Below, piece by piece: positions 1-11,450 of a stretch of 64,000 bases of DNA. Below the pieces are notes generated by a model. That model did no database searches and had not been told where the DNA came from. It saw nothing but the letters and a program-made list of their open reading frames with translations. The DNA is from Rhytidiadelphus loreus (taxonomy: Eukaryota > Streptophyta > Bryopsida > Hypnales > Hylocomiaceae): positions 14,911,001 through 14,975,000 of the forward strand of contig OX344763.1 in the NCBI GenBank assembly GCA_947034895.1, in the 5' to 3' direction. A program made the translations under genes and the position numbers. Within the stretch, counting starts at the first letter, position 1. The number at the start of each line of letters is the position of its first letter.

Positions 1-1074
1 GGAAAGTTCACTCGTATGGGTGATCTATTTGTGTTCCTATTGCATTTGAAAACATATGCACTGGATGCGTGTCAGTAGGCTCTAATGATCTAGCTGACCC
101 ATGGATTCAAAAGAGAGCTTGACTTCACAATGGTATTTGGTACTAACGGCAGATTTTCAGATTGAGCGTATCCAGAGTCACTAGCCAAGGAAGATCGGGA
201 GTGTGCGTAGTAGGTGAATGTAACCAGGTGGCGTAGCTTGTAGAGTATGTCACATGCAGTTCGCTTTCAATTTACTTAGGTATCCTGGCAAGTGTAGAAG
301 GCTGGAATCATAAGTCATAGAGTTCAAAGTAAAAGCTATTGTTGTCCACTGTCACAAAGGTAAGTATGATGGTCTATGAATAATACGCTGCTGCATCTAC
401 ATTTCTGATACCATTCTTTTTTTCCTCCGGAACTGTGAGAGGTGCATGATAATGCAGTCTTCAGGGGAACTTTTGTGCTTTCCCGTCTTCTTATTGATGG
501 TATGACAAGGTTGCTGCACAATGGAACGTTGCAACTTGGGGTCTCCAGCAGCTACAGGATAGAGAGTGATGAATGTTGAGTAGCCACACGCGAAACACCC
601 TTGCGGCCACCCTATCAACACTACACTGTTTTTTCCTATCAGTGCATGTGACTAATTTACTGTTCATAAAATAATTGTATTGGTGTAGGCAAAAATAATA
701 CTTGATTGAATCAATTACCATAAAAATATAAATCTTAAGTTCACTAATCCTATAGGTGACTTATTGGACAAGTCAGTGTGGTCTTTTGGTTTTGGGTTCT
801 AACAAAATGTCTTCTAATGAATCCTAGTGGAATTTTTATATCTAAGGAATCCACATCTAATTACGACTCCTTCAATAGTGTTACGAGGACCCATGCAATT
901 TGGTGACTTAAAGTTTCTAATCAGAATTCTTAATAGTACGACCATGGTACTAATGGTAACTATTTTCAGTGTTTAAATTGTTGCAATTATGTATGGTTAC
1001 TTTGAGCCATTGTATATAAAAAGTGGCTACATAATGTGTTCAAAGAATATTTGTATTAATGGCAACATACCTTT
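1..1074. other. Left-edge region without a recognised gene
   Basis: I see no convincing coding region here. The short open frames on both strands (up to about 76 codons) match no family I know. One exon-like stretch follows a good acceptor (ttttcag ending near 159) and stays open for 22 codons to a possible GT donor near 230. It could belong to the plus-strand gene whose last exons lie at 1.93-2.28 kb, but this is a weak guess. Confidence 0.3.
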
Positions 1075-1078
1075 TTAA

Positions 1079-1900
1079 CCCTTAAAGTTCCCTGCAACAA
1101 CATTGTGATTTTTGAGGTTTCTGTAAACTGCTGCAAATCCAAAAATATAGTTGTGCACTGGGTGAGATTGAATGGATTTTGTATGAATTTTTGAGTGATT
1201 TGGCCTCATCCAATACATTTGCTGTAATTATTGAAGGATTTGTGAGTAATTGCCACTTGATAGCACTAGCTAGAGGAAACTTTCTTCCTTGAGAGCAATG
1301 GTATGAAAACCTGTCTTGTAGGCCATAAAAATTGTGTTTTTAGTGCTTTTTTTCAATTAATTCCCTCTCATTTTAATGTTACAAAACATCAATCCAGCAT
1401 TTGGATTGTAGGAAAAGGCCTTTTTTGAAAATTTTGATGCATTTATTGATGTTTTTGAATGTTTTATTCTTTTGAATGGGATCCTTTTGAATGGTATTTT
1501 AGTTTCCAACCTTGGTATATACATCAAACTAAAAGCTTTGATTCTTTTTGGATTAGTGATGTGAAAGTTATGGAGCTTTTTGTTTTGTGGGCAATCATAA
1601 TATCTTCATGAAGAAATAACGTATTGGATTTGTTTTTAAACTCAATTTGAAAAATTTAGAAAAAAAAGAGCTCTACAAGGTTTAATATGGTTGCTTGAAT
1701 AATCTCAATGTTGAGATTAGTGTGTTTCAATTCCATCTTTGAGCTATTAACAATTTAGTATTTTCTTCAATCTTGTACTTACTTCTACATAATGACTTTT
1801 CAACTCAATTCTTCAACATAAAAAGGTTTGAATTCAATATTGGTAGTGCAAAAATTTTAAGGTAAGAAGATTCAAAGTCTTATAATGGCTTGTCTCATAT
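1079..1900 (+). mobile_element. TTAA-flanked MITE-like element, 3' end lost
   Basis: The left end is TTAA (1075-1078) followed by CCCTTAAAGTTCC, a variant of the terminal repeat shared by the elements at 34907, 43032, 51782, 54088 and 57208. The body carries the family's internal landmarks in the same order: an 'aaagttatgga' block near 1565, the 'gaataatctcaatgttgagattagtgtgttt' region near 1695-1730, and a 'caactcaattcttcaacat' block near 1800. No matching right terminus is seen, so the copy is truncated close to 1900, just before the acceptor of the exon at 1927. It contains no transposase frame. Confidence 0.7.
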
Positions 1901-1926
1901 TCTTCAATTTCTGTGTGTTGTTGCAG

Positions 1927-2280
1927 AAATGTGGAATTGCAGTCACTGTCCCAGTTTCGAGTTGCCCCAGTGGAGCCTGAGCATATGATTGCCAGACGTA
2001 TCGAGAATTATACTTCTAGGCACGTACTTAAATGTGTCCATATCAGTGCTCTGAACTCTGAAATTTTGGACATTTTACCACCAAAATAACAGAGATCTTC
2101 GCATCATTCTACTAAATAATTGTAAATTTGTGATTACTTGTCGAACATGATTGTTGCAGTAGTGACCTCCGCTTCAATCAATCTGGCGATCGAGCACCTG
2201 ATGTAACCTCTGAATATAATTTACCTCCACCAACGGAAACCACCTTGTATCGATCTCCTGAGTGTGATTTTCCACCTTGA
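1927..2280 (+). CDS. Last two exons of an unidentified plus-strand gene (partial)
   Basis: Two exon-like blocks join in frame. The first starts after a pyrimidine-rich acceptor (ttgttgcag, ending 1926). It reads NVELQSLSQFRVAPVEPEH and onward to IENYTS, and leaves frame at an AG|GCACGT site (2019/2020), which would be a GC-AG donor. The second starts at 2160 after another ttgttgcag. It continues S-SDLRFNQSGDRAPD and ends in SPECDFPP with a TGA at 2278-2280. A normal GT donor four bases further on (2024) would give an immediate in-frame stop. I do not recognise the family. The 5' part would lie upstream, interrupted by the mobile element at 1079-1900 (in an intron) and probably running off the window. 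Codon use looks plausible for coding sequence, but no homology supports it. Confidence 0.4.
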
Positions 2281-2990
2281 TCACCAGCCAGGTAGCTATT
2301 TTAAAATGAAAATTACAGCTTCTGTAAATCAATGTCGTCAGAGATCATTTCTATATAACAAGAACACACTTTCATTCGAAGCCATTGATAGTTACGTACA
2401 ATGAAAGGGGCCAGTTTATTCACACAAAAGTAACTGAAGAGTGATCATCGATCTGGCCGAGATGATTCACATCAGTCGCACGTGCCTGCCATTGCCATGT
2501 AAGGCTTAATTCGTCAAGCTCTAACAATTTAGCTCCTCTCCAAAGTACTTATAGCCAGGACTATGCTCTCAACTCCCACAAGCCTACGCACTGACGTACA
2601 GTTATTTAAGACAATCGCATGCACCCATTCTCTTAGAAGGGCTCCGCAACCTCAATCCTGACCATCCCAGTGACGATCTGTGGACAGAGGTCGTCCATGC
2701 CATGGCAGTTGGGATGAAATCAACGGATTCGCACACACTGCAGAACATTTTTACGGACACTGAAAGACGACAAAATCACGACGAAAGAACAGACACGCAC
2801 ACACTGAACGCACATTTAACATATCGAACTTCACCACTGCCGCCACGCGCTGGAGCTAGGAAGCGAAGATCCTCACTGCTGCTAAATCATGTATTTTCCA
2901 TCCCCCAGCCAGAAGGCAGCCCCATACATAGATATAGCTGCAGGCGCTGAAGGAAGTATTCGATCAGCAGCCAGCTGTAGAATTGCTCGC
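2281..2990. other. Convergent 3' flanks, no gene seen
   Basis: This lies between the 3' end of the possible plus-strand gene (2280) and the stop of the minus-strand BURP gene (2991), so it probably holds both 3' untranslated regions. An 82-codon plus-strand frame at 2702-2950 resembles no family and overlaps the presumed BURP 3' region. Confidence 0.4.
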
Positions 2991-4210
2991 TCACTCCATC
3001 TGGGCATCGCCGGCGTCGTCACTGGTGGCTACGAAGACGAGGTCAGAATCGACGAGCCAATGGCAAGCTTCGACGCCGCGGGGAATGTTGAGCCCGTTGG
3101 AGGCCGGATGAGTGCTGAGCCACAGGGAAGCGTCAATGTGGCACATGCTCACGGCCTGGATTACGGCTTTGGAGGCGCTGGGCTGGAGCGTGGCCGTGAT
3201 CACTTTGGTGCCTGTCACGCCGTGGCAATAGTAAAGGGACGACGGGAAGTGCACGACGTGGCACACCACGATCTTCTGGCCCTCGGCCACGGAGCCCGTA
3301 ATGATTACGGGCGCCTTCGAATTCGCGGCGCCGGGCCGGGGCCGGGGGCAAGCGCTCCGTAACCGCACAAGTACGCGGCCGTGGCTGTGACCTTGGCCAG
3401 GTTGCTGTTGGAAGCCACGCCGAAGTGCCGGACGAACGCCAGGGCGTTGGAGGAGGTGAGTGCGGGCAGCTGGCTGGCGGAGGAAGCCGTCAAGAAGGCC
3501 CGCTTGAGGGCGTCATCTCGGAGGTTTGCGTCGAGCGTCATCGTGCCGCCCACCACCAGCGCCGACTCCAGGAAAAAATCACGCTGCAAGTCATTGATGA
3601 AGTGATCGCGCTCGACGCCCGCGGCCTTGGAAGGACACTGTTTGGAGGGTGCTCTCTGCGCACACCAGACCGTTGGAGTTGCAAATTGCAGCTCCTTTTG
3701 CCTAAACCGCTCGGTCACCAGTGGTGACGTGCCACCTGCCAGTGCATGAGAATGAACATCACGATCAGTGAATGAAGCACACGACCAAATTAGTTAAATA
3801 ATTGGCTTTGCGACTCAATCAATCGATAGGAGCTAGCTTTGTATTACATGCATGCATGTCGACTGGTAATGACCACAAGCAATCTCTGCATTGCATGCCA
3901 GTGATCGAAAGCAAAATCACATGACTAATGACTTGTACTTGAACATCACAAATAGTTTCCTTTGCAATTCATTGAACGAGAAAATTCATGAATTCTCAAG
4001 AGCATGCAAAGACCAGTTAGCTAGCCACCAGGTAACGGGAATACATGATCCTAGGAAATCCAGTACTCAATCACTGGAAAAAAAAAGAAAAAATTTATGG
4101 TGTGGTATTTGATCGATCCAGTGAGTGCATGATCGACTACGTACGGACGTGACCGCGGCCATGATGAAGAGTGTCTGCAAGACGATCATCGAGTTCCACT
4201 GCTCAGCCAT
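2991..4210 (-). CDS. BURP-domain secreted protein, reading frame broken once
   Basis: BURP proteins are plant-specific, usually secreted to the cell wall or vacuole, and named after BNM2, USP, RD22 and PG1-beta. Exon 1 (4210-4145) encodes a 22-residue signal-peptide-like start (MAEQWNSMIVLQ, then a hydrophobic stretch to AAVTS) and ends at a GTACGT donor. Exon 2 starts at 3655 after gtgcgcag, in matching phase. It carries the conserved FFLE near the domain start, an LPALTSSN segment, and the diagnostic C-terminal pattern CH-x10-CH-x26-CH-x24-CHW, ending at a TGA at 2991-2993. The second half of exon 2 is shifted by one base against the first. The two open frames overlap at 3305-3368, in a GC tract with G runs of 3, 4 and 5 (3333-3348 on the plus strand), where a one-base loss would explain the break. 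It is either a recent pseudogene or a sequencing error. Two further copies of exon 1 lie upstream (4276 and 4508), so the true start is uncertain. Confidence 0.8.
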
Positions 4211-4628
4211 GTTGCAGACGAAGGTTATAATGAAGAGGGTCTGCAAGAAGACCATCAAGCTCCACCGCTCAGCCATGCTGCGGACGGAGGTCGTGAAACA
4301 GGCAAGGAATAAGCAAGCAAACTTAGGCGCAGACTAATTAAGCAAGTGCACTGAAGAGACGACTACTGAAGTCACTGGAAAATAAAAAGAATTTATGGTG
4401 TGATATTTGATCGATCCAGTGAGTGCATGATCGACGACGTACAGACGTGACCGCGGCCATGATGAAGAGTGTCTGCAAGACGACCATCGAGCTCCACTGC
4501 TCAGCCATGCTCCTGCGGAAGTAAGGTCGTGAACGAGGGGTGTATGTAGCAGCAACAGGCAAGGAAAAAGCAAGCAAACTTAGGCGCAAACTGATTAAGC
4601 AAGTGCACTGAAGAGACGACTACTGAAG
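4071..4628. repeat. Tandem duplication of the BURP gene's first exon and its flanks
   Basis: Two direct copies lie end to end (about 4071-4371 and 4372-4628), sharing both borders (TCACTGGAAA... at the left, GACTACTGAAG at the right) and most of the interior. On the minus strand each carries a start codon followed by MAEQW and a hydrophobic signal-like segment ending in AAVTS at a GTACGT donor (4210-4145 and 4508-4443). The copy nearer the gene has an extra internal duplication of about 65 bp. This adds a third start (4276, MAERWSLMVFLQ) that lacks its own donor and reads in frame into the 4210 copy. Confidence 0.8.
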
Positions 4629-6041
4629 ACAGTGGATATGCAAGTAATTAAGGAAGGCAGTGTGATTTGGAATGCAGGGAGGCCTTGAATTTATAGGTAA
4701 GTACCGTCCTCGAATTTTTAAATCAAAATTGTTTCATTTTCAATTTGCTTGGCTTAAGCTACCTACTTGTCAAGGTCGTCGTCCTGGCTTGAATGGATCA
4801 TTCATGCCTGGCCCCCACTAGCGTGTGCTGCGTCCCCGCCCTGCGCTGCACGGATTATGGATCATTGGTGATTCCGGGCCAGCCCTGGCTAGCTTTGACT
4901 GCTTCAAAATCGACAACGACTTTGAGAAAGATCTGTTACCGGCCAGCTAGCTCACCTCCGGGACCCAGTTTAATTGCTGCACGCGATAGAATTGCATCGT
5001 GATCTAGCTAAAAGCAATCCCCTTGCGCAGGGTTGTCTCCGTGACAGTTATGTTGATTAATTCATTGCATCTGTGCATGCGATTGACCTGGCGCTGCTAG
5101 TGTGGATCATGGCGAGGAGCCACCCACCTGCATTGCTGTTCCTGATGTGAGTTCTGGCCGACCTGTCTCAATTTGGAATCTTCTTGCTTGATTCTTTAGG
5201 ATTGGGGTGTTATCTATCTATCCATGTTTCGTAGCTGCTGTCATGGAGTTTTACCCTTACTTCGAATTGCACTCCTCCTGATGTAGGTAGGAAAGCTAGC
5301 CCAAATCATGTCTAGATAACTGCAGGACCACACGATCCCTCTTGCACGGATCAGAGTGACTCTTTTTAAGGCCAAATACATAGAATCAGCCCGCGACGCT
5401 ACTAAAGGTACGTATCACGACACTCTTCTTCGCAGTAACAATATATGTCAAAATTCAATTTGATGTCGACGTTAAGATCGATGACCATAAACTTGCATAT
5501 ATACGTACATGTCGATCTGATCGAAAGGCACGCTTTGGTCGATCTACATGCCTTGTTCAGCTAGAATAATCGTTGCATCATCAAATTTCCAGACTGTTTC
5601 ATTTCTCCGACTGTTAACGAAGTTATGGCCCATGTACGCTCCCAAATGTTCAGTCCGTGACGCTCTTGGCACCTTGAAGCCCATATCCCCATCCGAAGTA
5701 AACACTCAGGCAGTACTAACTTACTAACAACTCGATCGATCGACTACCAACCGAAATTTCTATATGTTGAATCATCTTCGACTTCCAACTGATTCTGGCA
5801 CTACCGGTCGTTCTTCGTCGTGGAGCTCCGGTGAGTCTTGAGGACTGAAGTCATTCGAAATACATGTGAAGGTGCGTCCTACGACGCGACAGTCCCCTTT
5901 TGTTTGATAGAAAACTCATTCAAGTGATTATTTGTTTCCATTTTCTGTGATTGAAAGGAGTGACGTGGTTGGCTACATAACATTGTTAAGCCATCAGATT
6001 GGCACCCCCCAGGTGGAGGTATTGTTCTTCCCTATATACCC
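4629..6041. other. Upstream flank of the BURP gene, no gene seen
   Basis: No open frame here resembles a known family; the longest (4793-5002, plus) is 69 codons and looks random. The first part is the presumed promoter of the minus-strand BURP gene. Base composition is more balanced than in the AT-rich spacers further right. Confidence 0.35.
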
Positions 6042-6430
6042 ATTAGAGAAAAAATGAGGCCTCATGAGGGCTGCTCCAGTAGCAGTTGAACTACCTTCTC
6101 ATCTTTTTTTTTTGGCAAAAAAAGGTTTTCTTCCCCCTAAAGTCGCCCACTATAAAGCTGCAATTTTCAATGCTATCAGTGGCACAGGAATCCAGTTTTA
6201 GATGATTGGGTTTTTTTTCTCATAAAGAGAAAAAAAAAATTATCACAGAAAAAAAGAAGTAAAACTAAACTAAACTAAACTATTTGGTTGTCGGGGCTGA
6301 CTGCTCCAGCAATATTCACCCAAGGTGACTTTCTTCTGCAGCTAGATTCCGACCAAGGACTACTTTGAAAACAATAGCCTTGTTTGGTCACTTCGGAGCA
6401 GCCCTTTGGAGGCTTGAAATTTTCTCTAAT
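6042..6430. mobile_element. MITE-like foldback element, ATTAGAGAAA family, copy 1
   Basis: The left end ATTAGAGAAAAAATGAGGC is the inverse of the right end, which reads GAGGCTTGAAATTTTCTCTAAT and stops at 6430. The interior repeats 'gctgctcc' and 'ggagcagccc' motifs in inverted order. A second copy with the same ends and a similar interior lies at 10128-10494. At about 390 bp without an open frame it is a non-autonomous DNA element. Its target duplication is not clear. Confidence 0.65.
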
Positions 6431-7949
6431 ATTAAGGGGAGACTTTAATTATAATATATGGAAGGTCATTGGTAGCTGCTACGGGTTGTCAAAGTTTTTG
6501 GGGATTCATTGGGTAGGCAAATATGATTCCTGATTCTAAGGGGGCAAAAGGGGACCACCCAACAAACATTAATAATGTTATGTAAATTTCACTTTCAATT
6601 GTTGATTGATTTCTATTTAAAACCAAGATTTCATTATAATAGTCGTACTCCACAAATTTGCCACTTTTACATTCAATAGACAGTGCGTTTTGAAATCTAA
6701 TCCCAACCTAGCCACTTTAGAGCTAAAAGAGGAAAGATGGCTTGAGGAATATCACCATTTTAATGAAATTTCCCTTTGAATTAGTCAAACGATTGCTTCG
6801 ACAATGTGCTCAAATGGAATCGTCATGCAAAACATCAAAGTTTTGGTTGAATGTTTATCATCAAATTAAATGATTAATTGATTACTTCAAGGATTGCACA
6901 CCATTTATATTGTAAACTTGTAAATTATGTTTTATCATTTAGATTTTATAACCTTGAAAGTTCTATGACCATGTTTTATCAAACATCACTCCACAAGTAT
7001 TACTTCTATTCCAAAGAGCAAAACTTTCAAACATTTGTTTCTTTTACTGGATAGATGCAAGAAACACCAAACAATTTAGGGAGCGTTCTGCCAAAACTTT
7101 TTTTTTTTTGCTCAGTACTACAAGTACTGCTAGTACTACAAAAACGGAGCAATCTCAGCCATTGATCCAAAAAATCAACGGCCAATAGTACTTTTGAGTA
7201 CTTTATAATACTGAAACAGTACTACTTAAAAAAAATGATAGTTTGTTACAAAAAGTAGATAAAATTAAGTATAAATTAATAATAATTAGAAAATCATGAA
7301 TAAAAAAAACCTAAAAATTGGCCATTTGTAAAGACTTGATAGTGATTACATTTCACCAAAAACTAAAAGTTGAAACCATCATGAATGTTTGGAGCGCTAT
7401 AGGCAAGGGATCCCTATTTGCATGCATGTTGAGGACAAAGAATTTTGTTTTTTTTAATGCCTTTTGGTGGGCATATGCCCTTCTATTGTGGTAATAGCCC
7501 ACAACAATTCTAGATGTACATCATCATTTTTGGATACTCCACAGTACTAAAAACCCCTAAAATGCAAAGTGTGACAAATTAGGTAAATTACAATTTAATT
7601 AAAGGATTTTTTTCAAAATTTCTCAAAAATAAAGAATCTTAGGACTTCCAAGTTAGACATCTCCAATAAAAATTTCAAGTACATGGACTTCATTTCCCAA
7701 AAGATATGGCAAATGGCATCTCCGTCATTCCAATTGTGACACAAAATAGTACCGGTGTTTCTTGCATTCACCCTACTACTAGGATTTGCAGGGGTAAACA
7801 AAGTTTGTCAAGCCACGATTACTCTTCTCAATGCCTCCCAAAAAAAATGTTCAAGAATCAAAACGTTGCTTCCTTGTTCTCAATGTTGTTCCCACATCGT
7901 CCCATAATCTTAGTCATTGTAGAAGGGGAGAGAAGATATAAGTGCATGT
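6431..7949. other. AT-rich spacer, no gene seen
   Basis: I find no coding support. The two opposing frames near 7613-7951 (62 and 81 codons) are low-complexity and match no family. Confidence 0.4.
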
Positions 7950-8414
7950 AACAAGGCCTTGTTTTTGTTAAAAACACTCATAACTACCACTTATAACTTT
8001 ATTTTTTGAAAAATTGTGAAATTGAGTTTAGAATCAAAAGCCAATACTTTATTTTTTCACAAAAAGCTATAAATGTTTGCAAAACAAAATGTTCTATAAC
8101 TTTCTTGTCACTTATCCAAATAATATGAGTTAAAGATTTCCAAATAGAAGAATATGTACTCTATAAGAAAAAAATAATCTAAAATTTTGAAATTTTGAAT
8201 TTTTTTTTATATTGCATGGGTTTGATTATTTTTAGATTTTGTTGCATAACTTTTGCTTCTAAACACTGATTGGAATAAAAATTATATCCTTAGAAAGCTA
8301 ATGTGTATTTCTATCTTGAGAAAAAGTTTCAAAAAAATTACACCAAAAATTGAGATCATATGAGCCTATCTAAACATCTATGTGTTCTTCAAAGAGACCT
8401 TAGAACTTTAGGGG
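7950..8414 (-). mobile_element. TTAA-family MITE-like element, internally deleted, inverted
   Basis: The right end is CTTTAGGGG followed by TTAA (8415-8418). The sequence before it ('cataacttttgcttctaaacactgattggaataaaaattatatcc') matches the terminal part of the inverted full copy at 57208-58131. The left part ('caaggcc...aaaaacactca') matches the other end of that copy. About half the interior is missing and the left TTAA is lost. A further internal piece of the same family lies at about 8880-9100. Confidence 0.65.
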
Positions 8415-8879
8415 TTAATTCACCAAGTACTATACTATATAATTGTACAATGTATATTGTATATAATACAATATTATATGAAACTTCAATATTGTGTAGA
8501 AAATATTATATTGTATGGTGATAAATTAAATGATAATAAATTATGCCATTACCATCTTTTTTATGAAAAAATATTATCGGTATATGCTTGAAGTGTAAAA
8601 TATCATTGAAAATGTTCCCAATGCAAGATTCAAATGTTGCAAAAGCAATGCCACAAATGAGGCTAAATCAATAGCAATGTATAAACAACGTTTGTTTAGT
8701 TTTTAGATTCTTTAGTGTTAAAAAGCTACATCTAGCCATATAGGCTATCCCCCCAAATGTAATAGTGTTTTGCATGTCCAGTCATAGAATCTTGCACTAG
8801 ATTAATATCAGAATATGTGGAAGAAATTTCAAAGTTTTGACAATGTAAATTGCAAGATACTATCATTTAAAGTGAAAAA

Positions 8880-9100
8880 AAACATTTTTTCTCCTTTCCA
8901 AACTAAGGTATAAGACTTTGAATCCTCTTAATTGAAATTTTGCATTGCAACATTTAGAGGTGAAAAAATTTATATTGGAGAATTGAGTGGAGAGTTTGGG
9001 GGAAAATTTTCAAAACTTGAAACTTAATTTTCATTCTTTAAAAAATTGTTGAATAGAAGATGGAAAGCAAATCTAAACATTAGAAAAAAAAATGAATTCT
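8880..9100 (-). repeat. Internal fragment of the TTAA element family
   Basis: The stretch with 'gagaattgagtggagagt', 'cttaattttcattctttaaaaaattgttgaatagaag' and neighbours matches about 57500-57620 inside the inverted full copy. No termini are present, so it is a fragment, perhaps split from the deleted copy at 7950-8414. Confidence 0.5.
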
Positions 9101-9419
9101 TTGAAGGGCTGCTTCAGAAGTCATTGAGGGACCTTGATTTGATGTTATATCGGATTGGACTGAAGTAATTATCTATAGCTATAAGCAAAAGAAAGCATTG
9201 TCAATCATAATTGAAGATAAGCAAGAAATACTCACAATTGGAGGATAGAACTCGGTGTACTAGATGTTAAGTTGGATAGCAGGCTCTGTCAATTTCCTAA
9301 CACAAAGAGATTAAAATACTAAGAAAAAGGTAATCTATCTTAGTTACCTCAGAATATTTACACAAAGTGACAACAAGAATAAGTCAAAGATTTTTCACTT
9401 TTGGTAGGCTCCTTAATAC

Positions 9420-9680
9420 TAGAAAAAAAATGGGGCCTCACTAAGAGGGCCATTTGACTTTGGCTAGAAGTGCAAATACAACAAAAATAGGAAATTTTAA
9501 GAAAATCAAATTTTTTTCAATTTTAAAATCGTAATCTGCCACATCACAACTCACAAGTGAAATGACATATTGCAATTTTTCAAAAAATAATTTAAAAAAA
9601 TAGTATTATTTTTTATTTTCCTATATTAATACTAGAAGTCCAAAATCAAATGACCCTATTGAGGCCCCATTTTTTTTCTA
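9420..9680. mobile_element. Small foldback element with TAGAAAAAAAATGGGGCCTCA ends
   Basis: The left end, TAGAAAAAAAATGGGGCCTC at 9420, is perfectly inverted at the right end (GAGGCCCCATTTTTTTTCTA, ending 9680). Pairing continues inward less perfectly around 'catttgactttgg' and 'ccaaaatcaaatg'. At 261 bp with no open frame it is a MITE-like element. The ends loosely resemble the ATTAGAGAAA family. Confidence 0.65.
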
Positions 9681-10127
9681 ATGCTATAAACAATAGATTG
9701 TTTTGTCAAACCTTGACAATCCTCTATAGAATTTTTTGTTTTTTCCTAACGATCATTAATAATACTAACTAAAGATGGAATCAAAGAATGTCAATGTTAA
9801 CAAAGAGATTGTTCCAGTGGAAAATCTAAGCTATGTAAATCCCTCTTTTATTGAAATTTTAAAAAATTGAGTTCAAAAACATATCCTTCATGGATTTTTT
9901 AACATTAGATGTTCAAATTGCCTAGAAAACAAGGTTATTCATAACATTCACATCAATAATCCAAATGTAATGAATAAAAGGTTTTCTTGCAAACCAAAAC
10001 ATATTCTATGAGAAACAAATTTTTAAACTTTTTTTAAGAGATTTCTTTGCTATCTAGAATAGCTATTTCTACTTTAGGTGCCATAATTGGATGAAAGCAA
10101 GAGGCACTTGTTGGTTATGTTGCATTC

Positions 10128-10494
10128 ATTAGAGAAAATCTAGGGTCTCAAAAGGGTTGCTCTGCAGCCCTTAAGGGACCCTGAAATTTGGGGGTTTTTT
10201 GCAAAAAAAAATTGTTTTCCCCCTATTTCCGCTCGCTTGAATCTGTAGTGGCAGCAATGCAGAAATTGAAATTAATGAATAAAAAATTGACTAAAAAACA
10301 ATAAAACAATAAAAAATTCAGGCTGAAATAAAATTTTAATTTTTTTTTTAAAATTGCAAGAACTGACAGATTTTGAGATATTCACCTTGGCTGACACCAA
10401 AGGTGTGGCACTTTTCAGGGTGACAAACCAAGCTCCAAATATCTTGGTCTGTCACCACGAGACAACCCTCTAGAGACTCCAAAATTTCTCTAAT
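10128..10494. mobile_element. MITE-like foldback element, ATTAGAGAAA family, copy 2
   Basis: It starts ATTAGAGAAAATCTAGGG and ends TTTCTCTAAT at 10494. Like the copy at 6042-6430 it carries a 'gcaaaaaaaaattgttttcccccta' block and paired 'gcagccc'-type motifs, and it lacks an open frame. Confidence 0.65.
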
Positions 10495-10672
10495 GTAGGA
10501 GTGTGTGTTGGAAGTTATTGAGTTTTTGGAAAGTATATATTTTAAAATAAAATATGGATAATTAGAAAAACAATACAAATAACATATTCCCAAAAATTAT
10601 AACCAAAAACAAATTTACTCCAAATGTTATGTACAAAAAAAGTAAATAATATTTTTTTGTCTTTTTTGTTAA

Positions 10673-11450
10673 CCTCTAAAGTTCTTTCATATTTAGGGGC
10701 CCAAAATTGCTTCAAAATACTAGTCTCCAAAGCAAGGCTAAAATCTTCATGTATTTTTATATTTTACCAAATCCAACCATAGGATCCTTTAGTTAACTTG
10801 TTAAAGTACACCTTCCTAAAATTTGAGAATAAAATACCTCATCAATTGCAAGCTCAAGTCACTTGGGTTTCAAAAAGGAGTATTTTCAACTCTTCCCAAA
10901 TGGTTAGATTTCATCTTACAACATTTTACTCAAAAATGTGTCGACCCTACAACTTGCAACTCTCCATAATATGTTGAAGAAATAAGTTGGAAATATATAT
11001 TAAAATAAAATTGATTTATATTCATGCTTGAATAAAATAGTAAGTAGAAAGAAGAAGAGAACGATTTAAAATACTAAATTGTTAAGAATTTAGTTATGGA
11101 ATTGAAAAATGCCAATTCCAATAGATGTAATGTTATAATAAACAATCTACATCCTAAGATTTCTTTTTCCCAAAAAATATTGAAAATTGAGTTAAATAAA
11201 GGACTTCAAAGGATATTTTAGAAAAGAGATTTCAAGACTATCCGCAAACTAAAACTTCTCATAGCTTCATCTCATTAATCAAAATGGAATGATTCAAAGC
11301 TTTCCACATATATATAAATCTAAAAAAACAATCTCAAATTTTTATTTCTTGAAATAGTGATATTTTTTTAGTTGCTCAAGCTGCTCAAGTTGAGGAAGAA
11401 ACTACATATCATACAATGACTTTTTAACTATGTAGTCAAAAGTTATGAAA
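10673..11450 (-). mobile_element. TTAA-family element, diverged inverted copy
   Basis: TTAA at 10669-10672 is followed by CCTCTAAAGTTC. The next 250 bp are the inverse of the right end of the copy at 62248-63063, sharing for example 'ccaaccataggatcctttagttaacttgtt'. The part at 11050-11430 also matches 33845-34260. The right terminus is not recognisable and the end given here is approximate. Confidence 0.55.

Noticed and set aside
2889..3362. Plus-strand frame of 157 codons
   Set aside because: It lies antisense to the BURP exon. The minus strand has the diagnostic CH-repeat pattern, so this is a shadow caused by GC-rich sequence.
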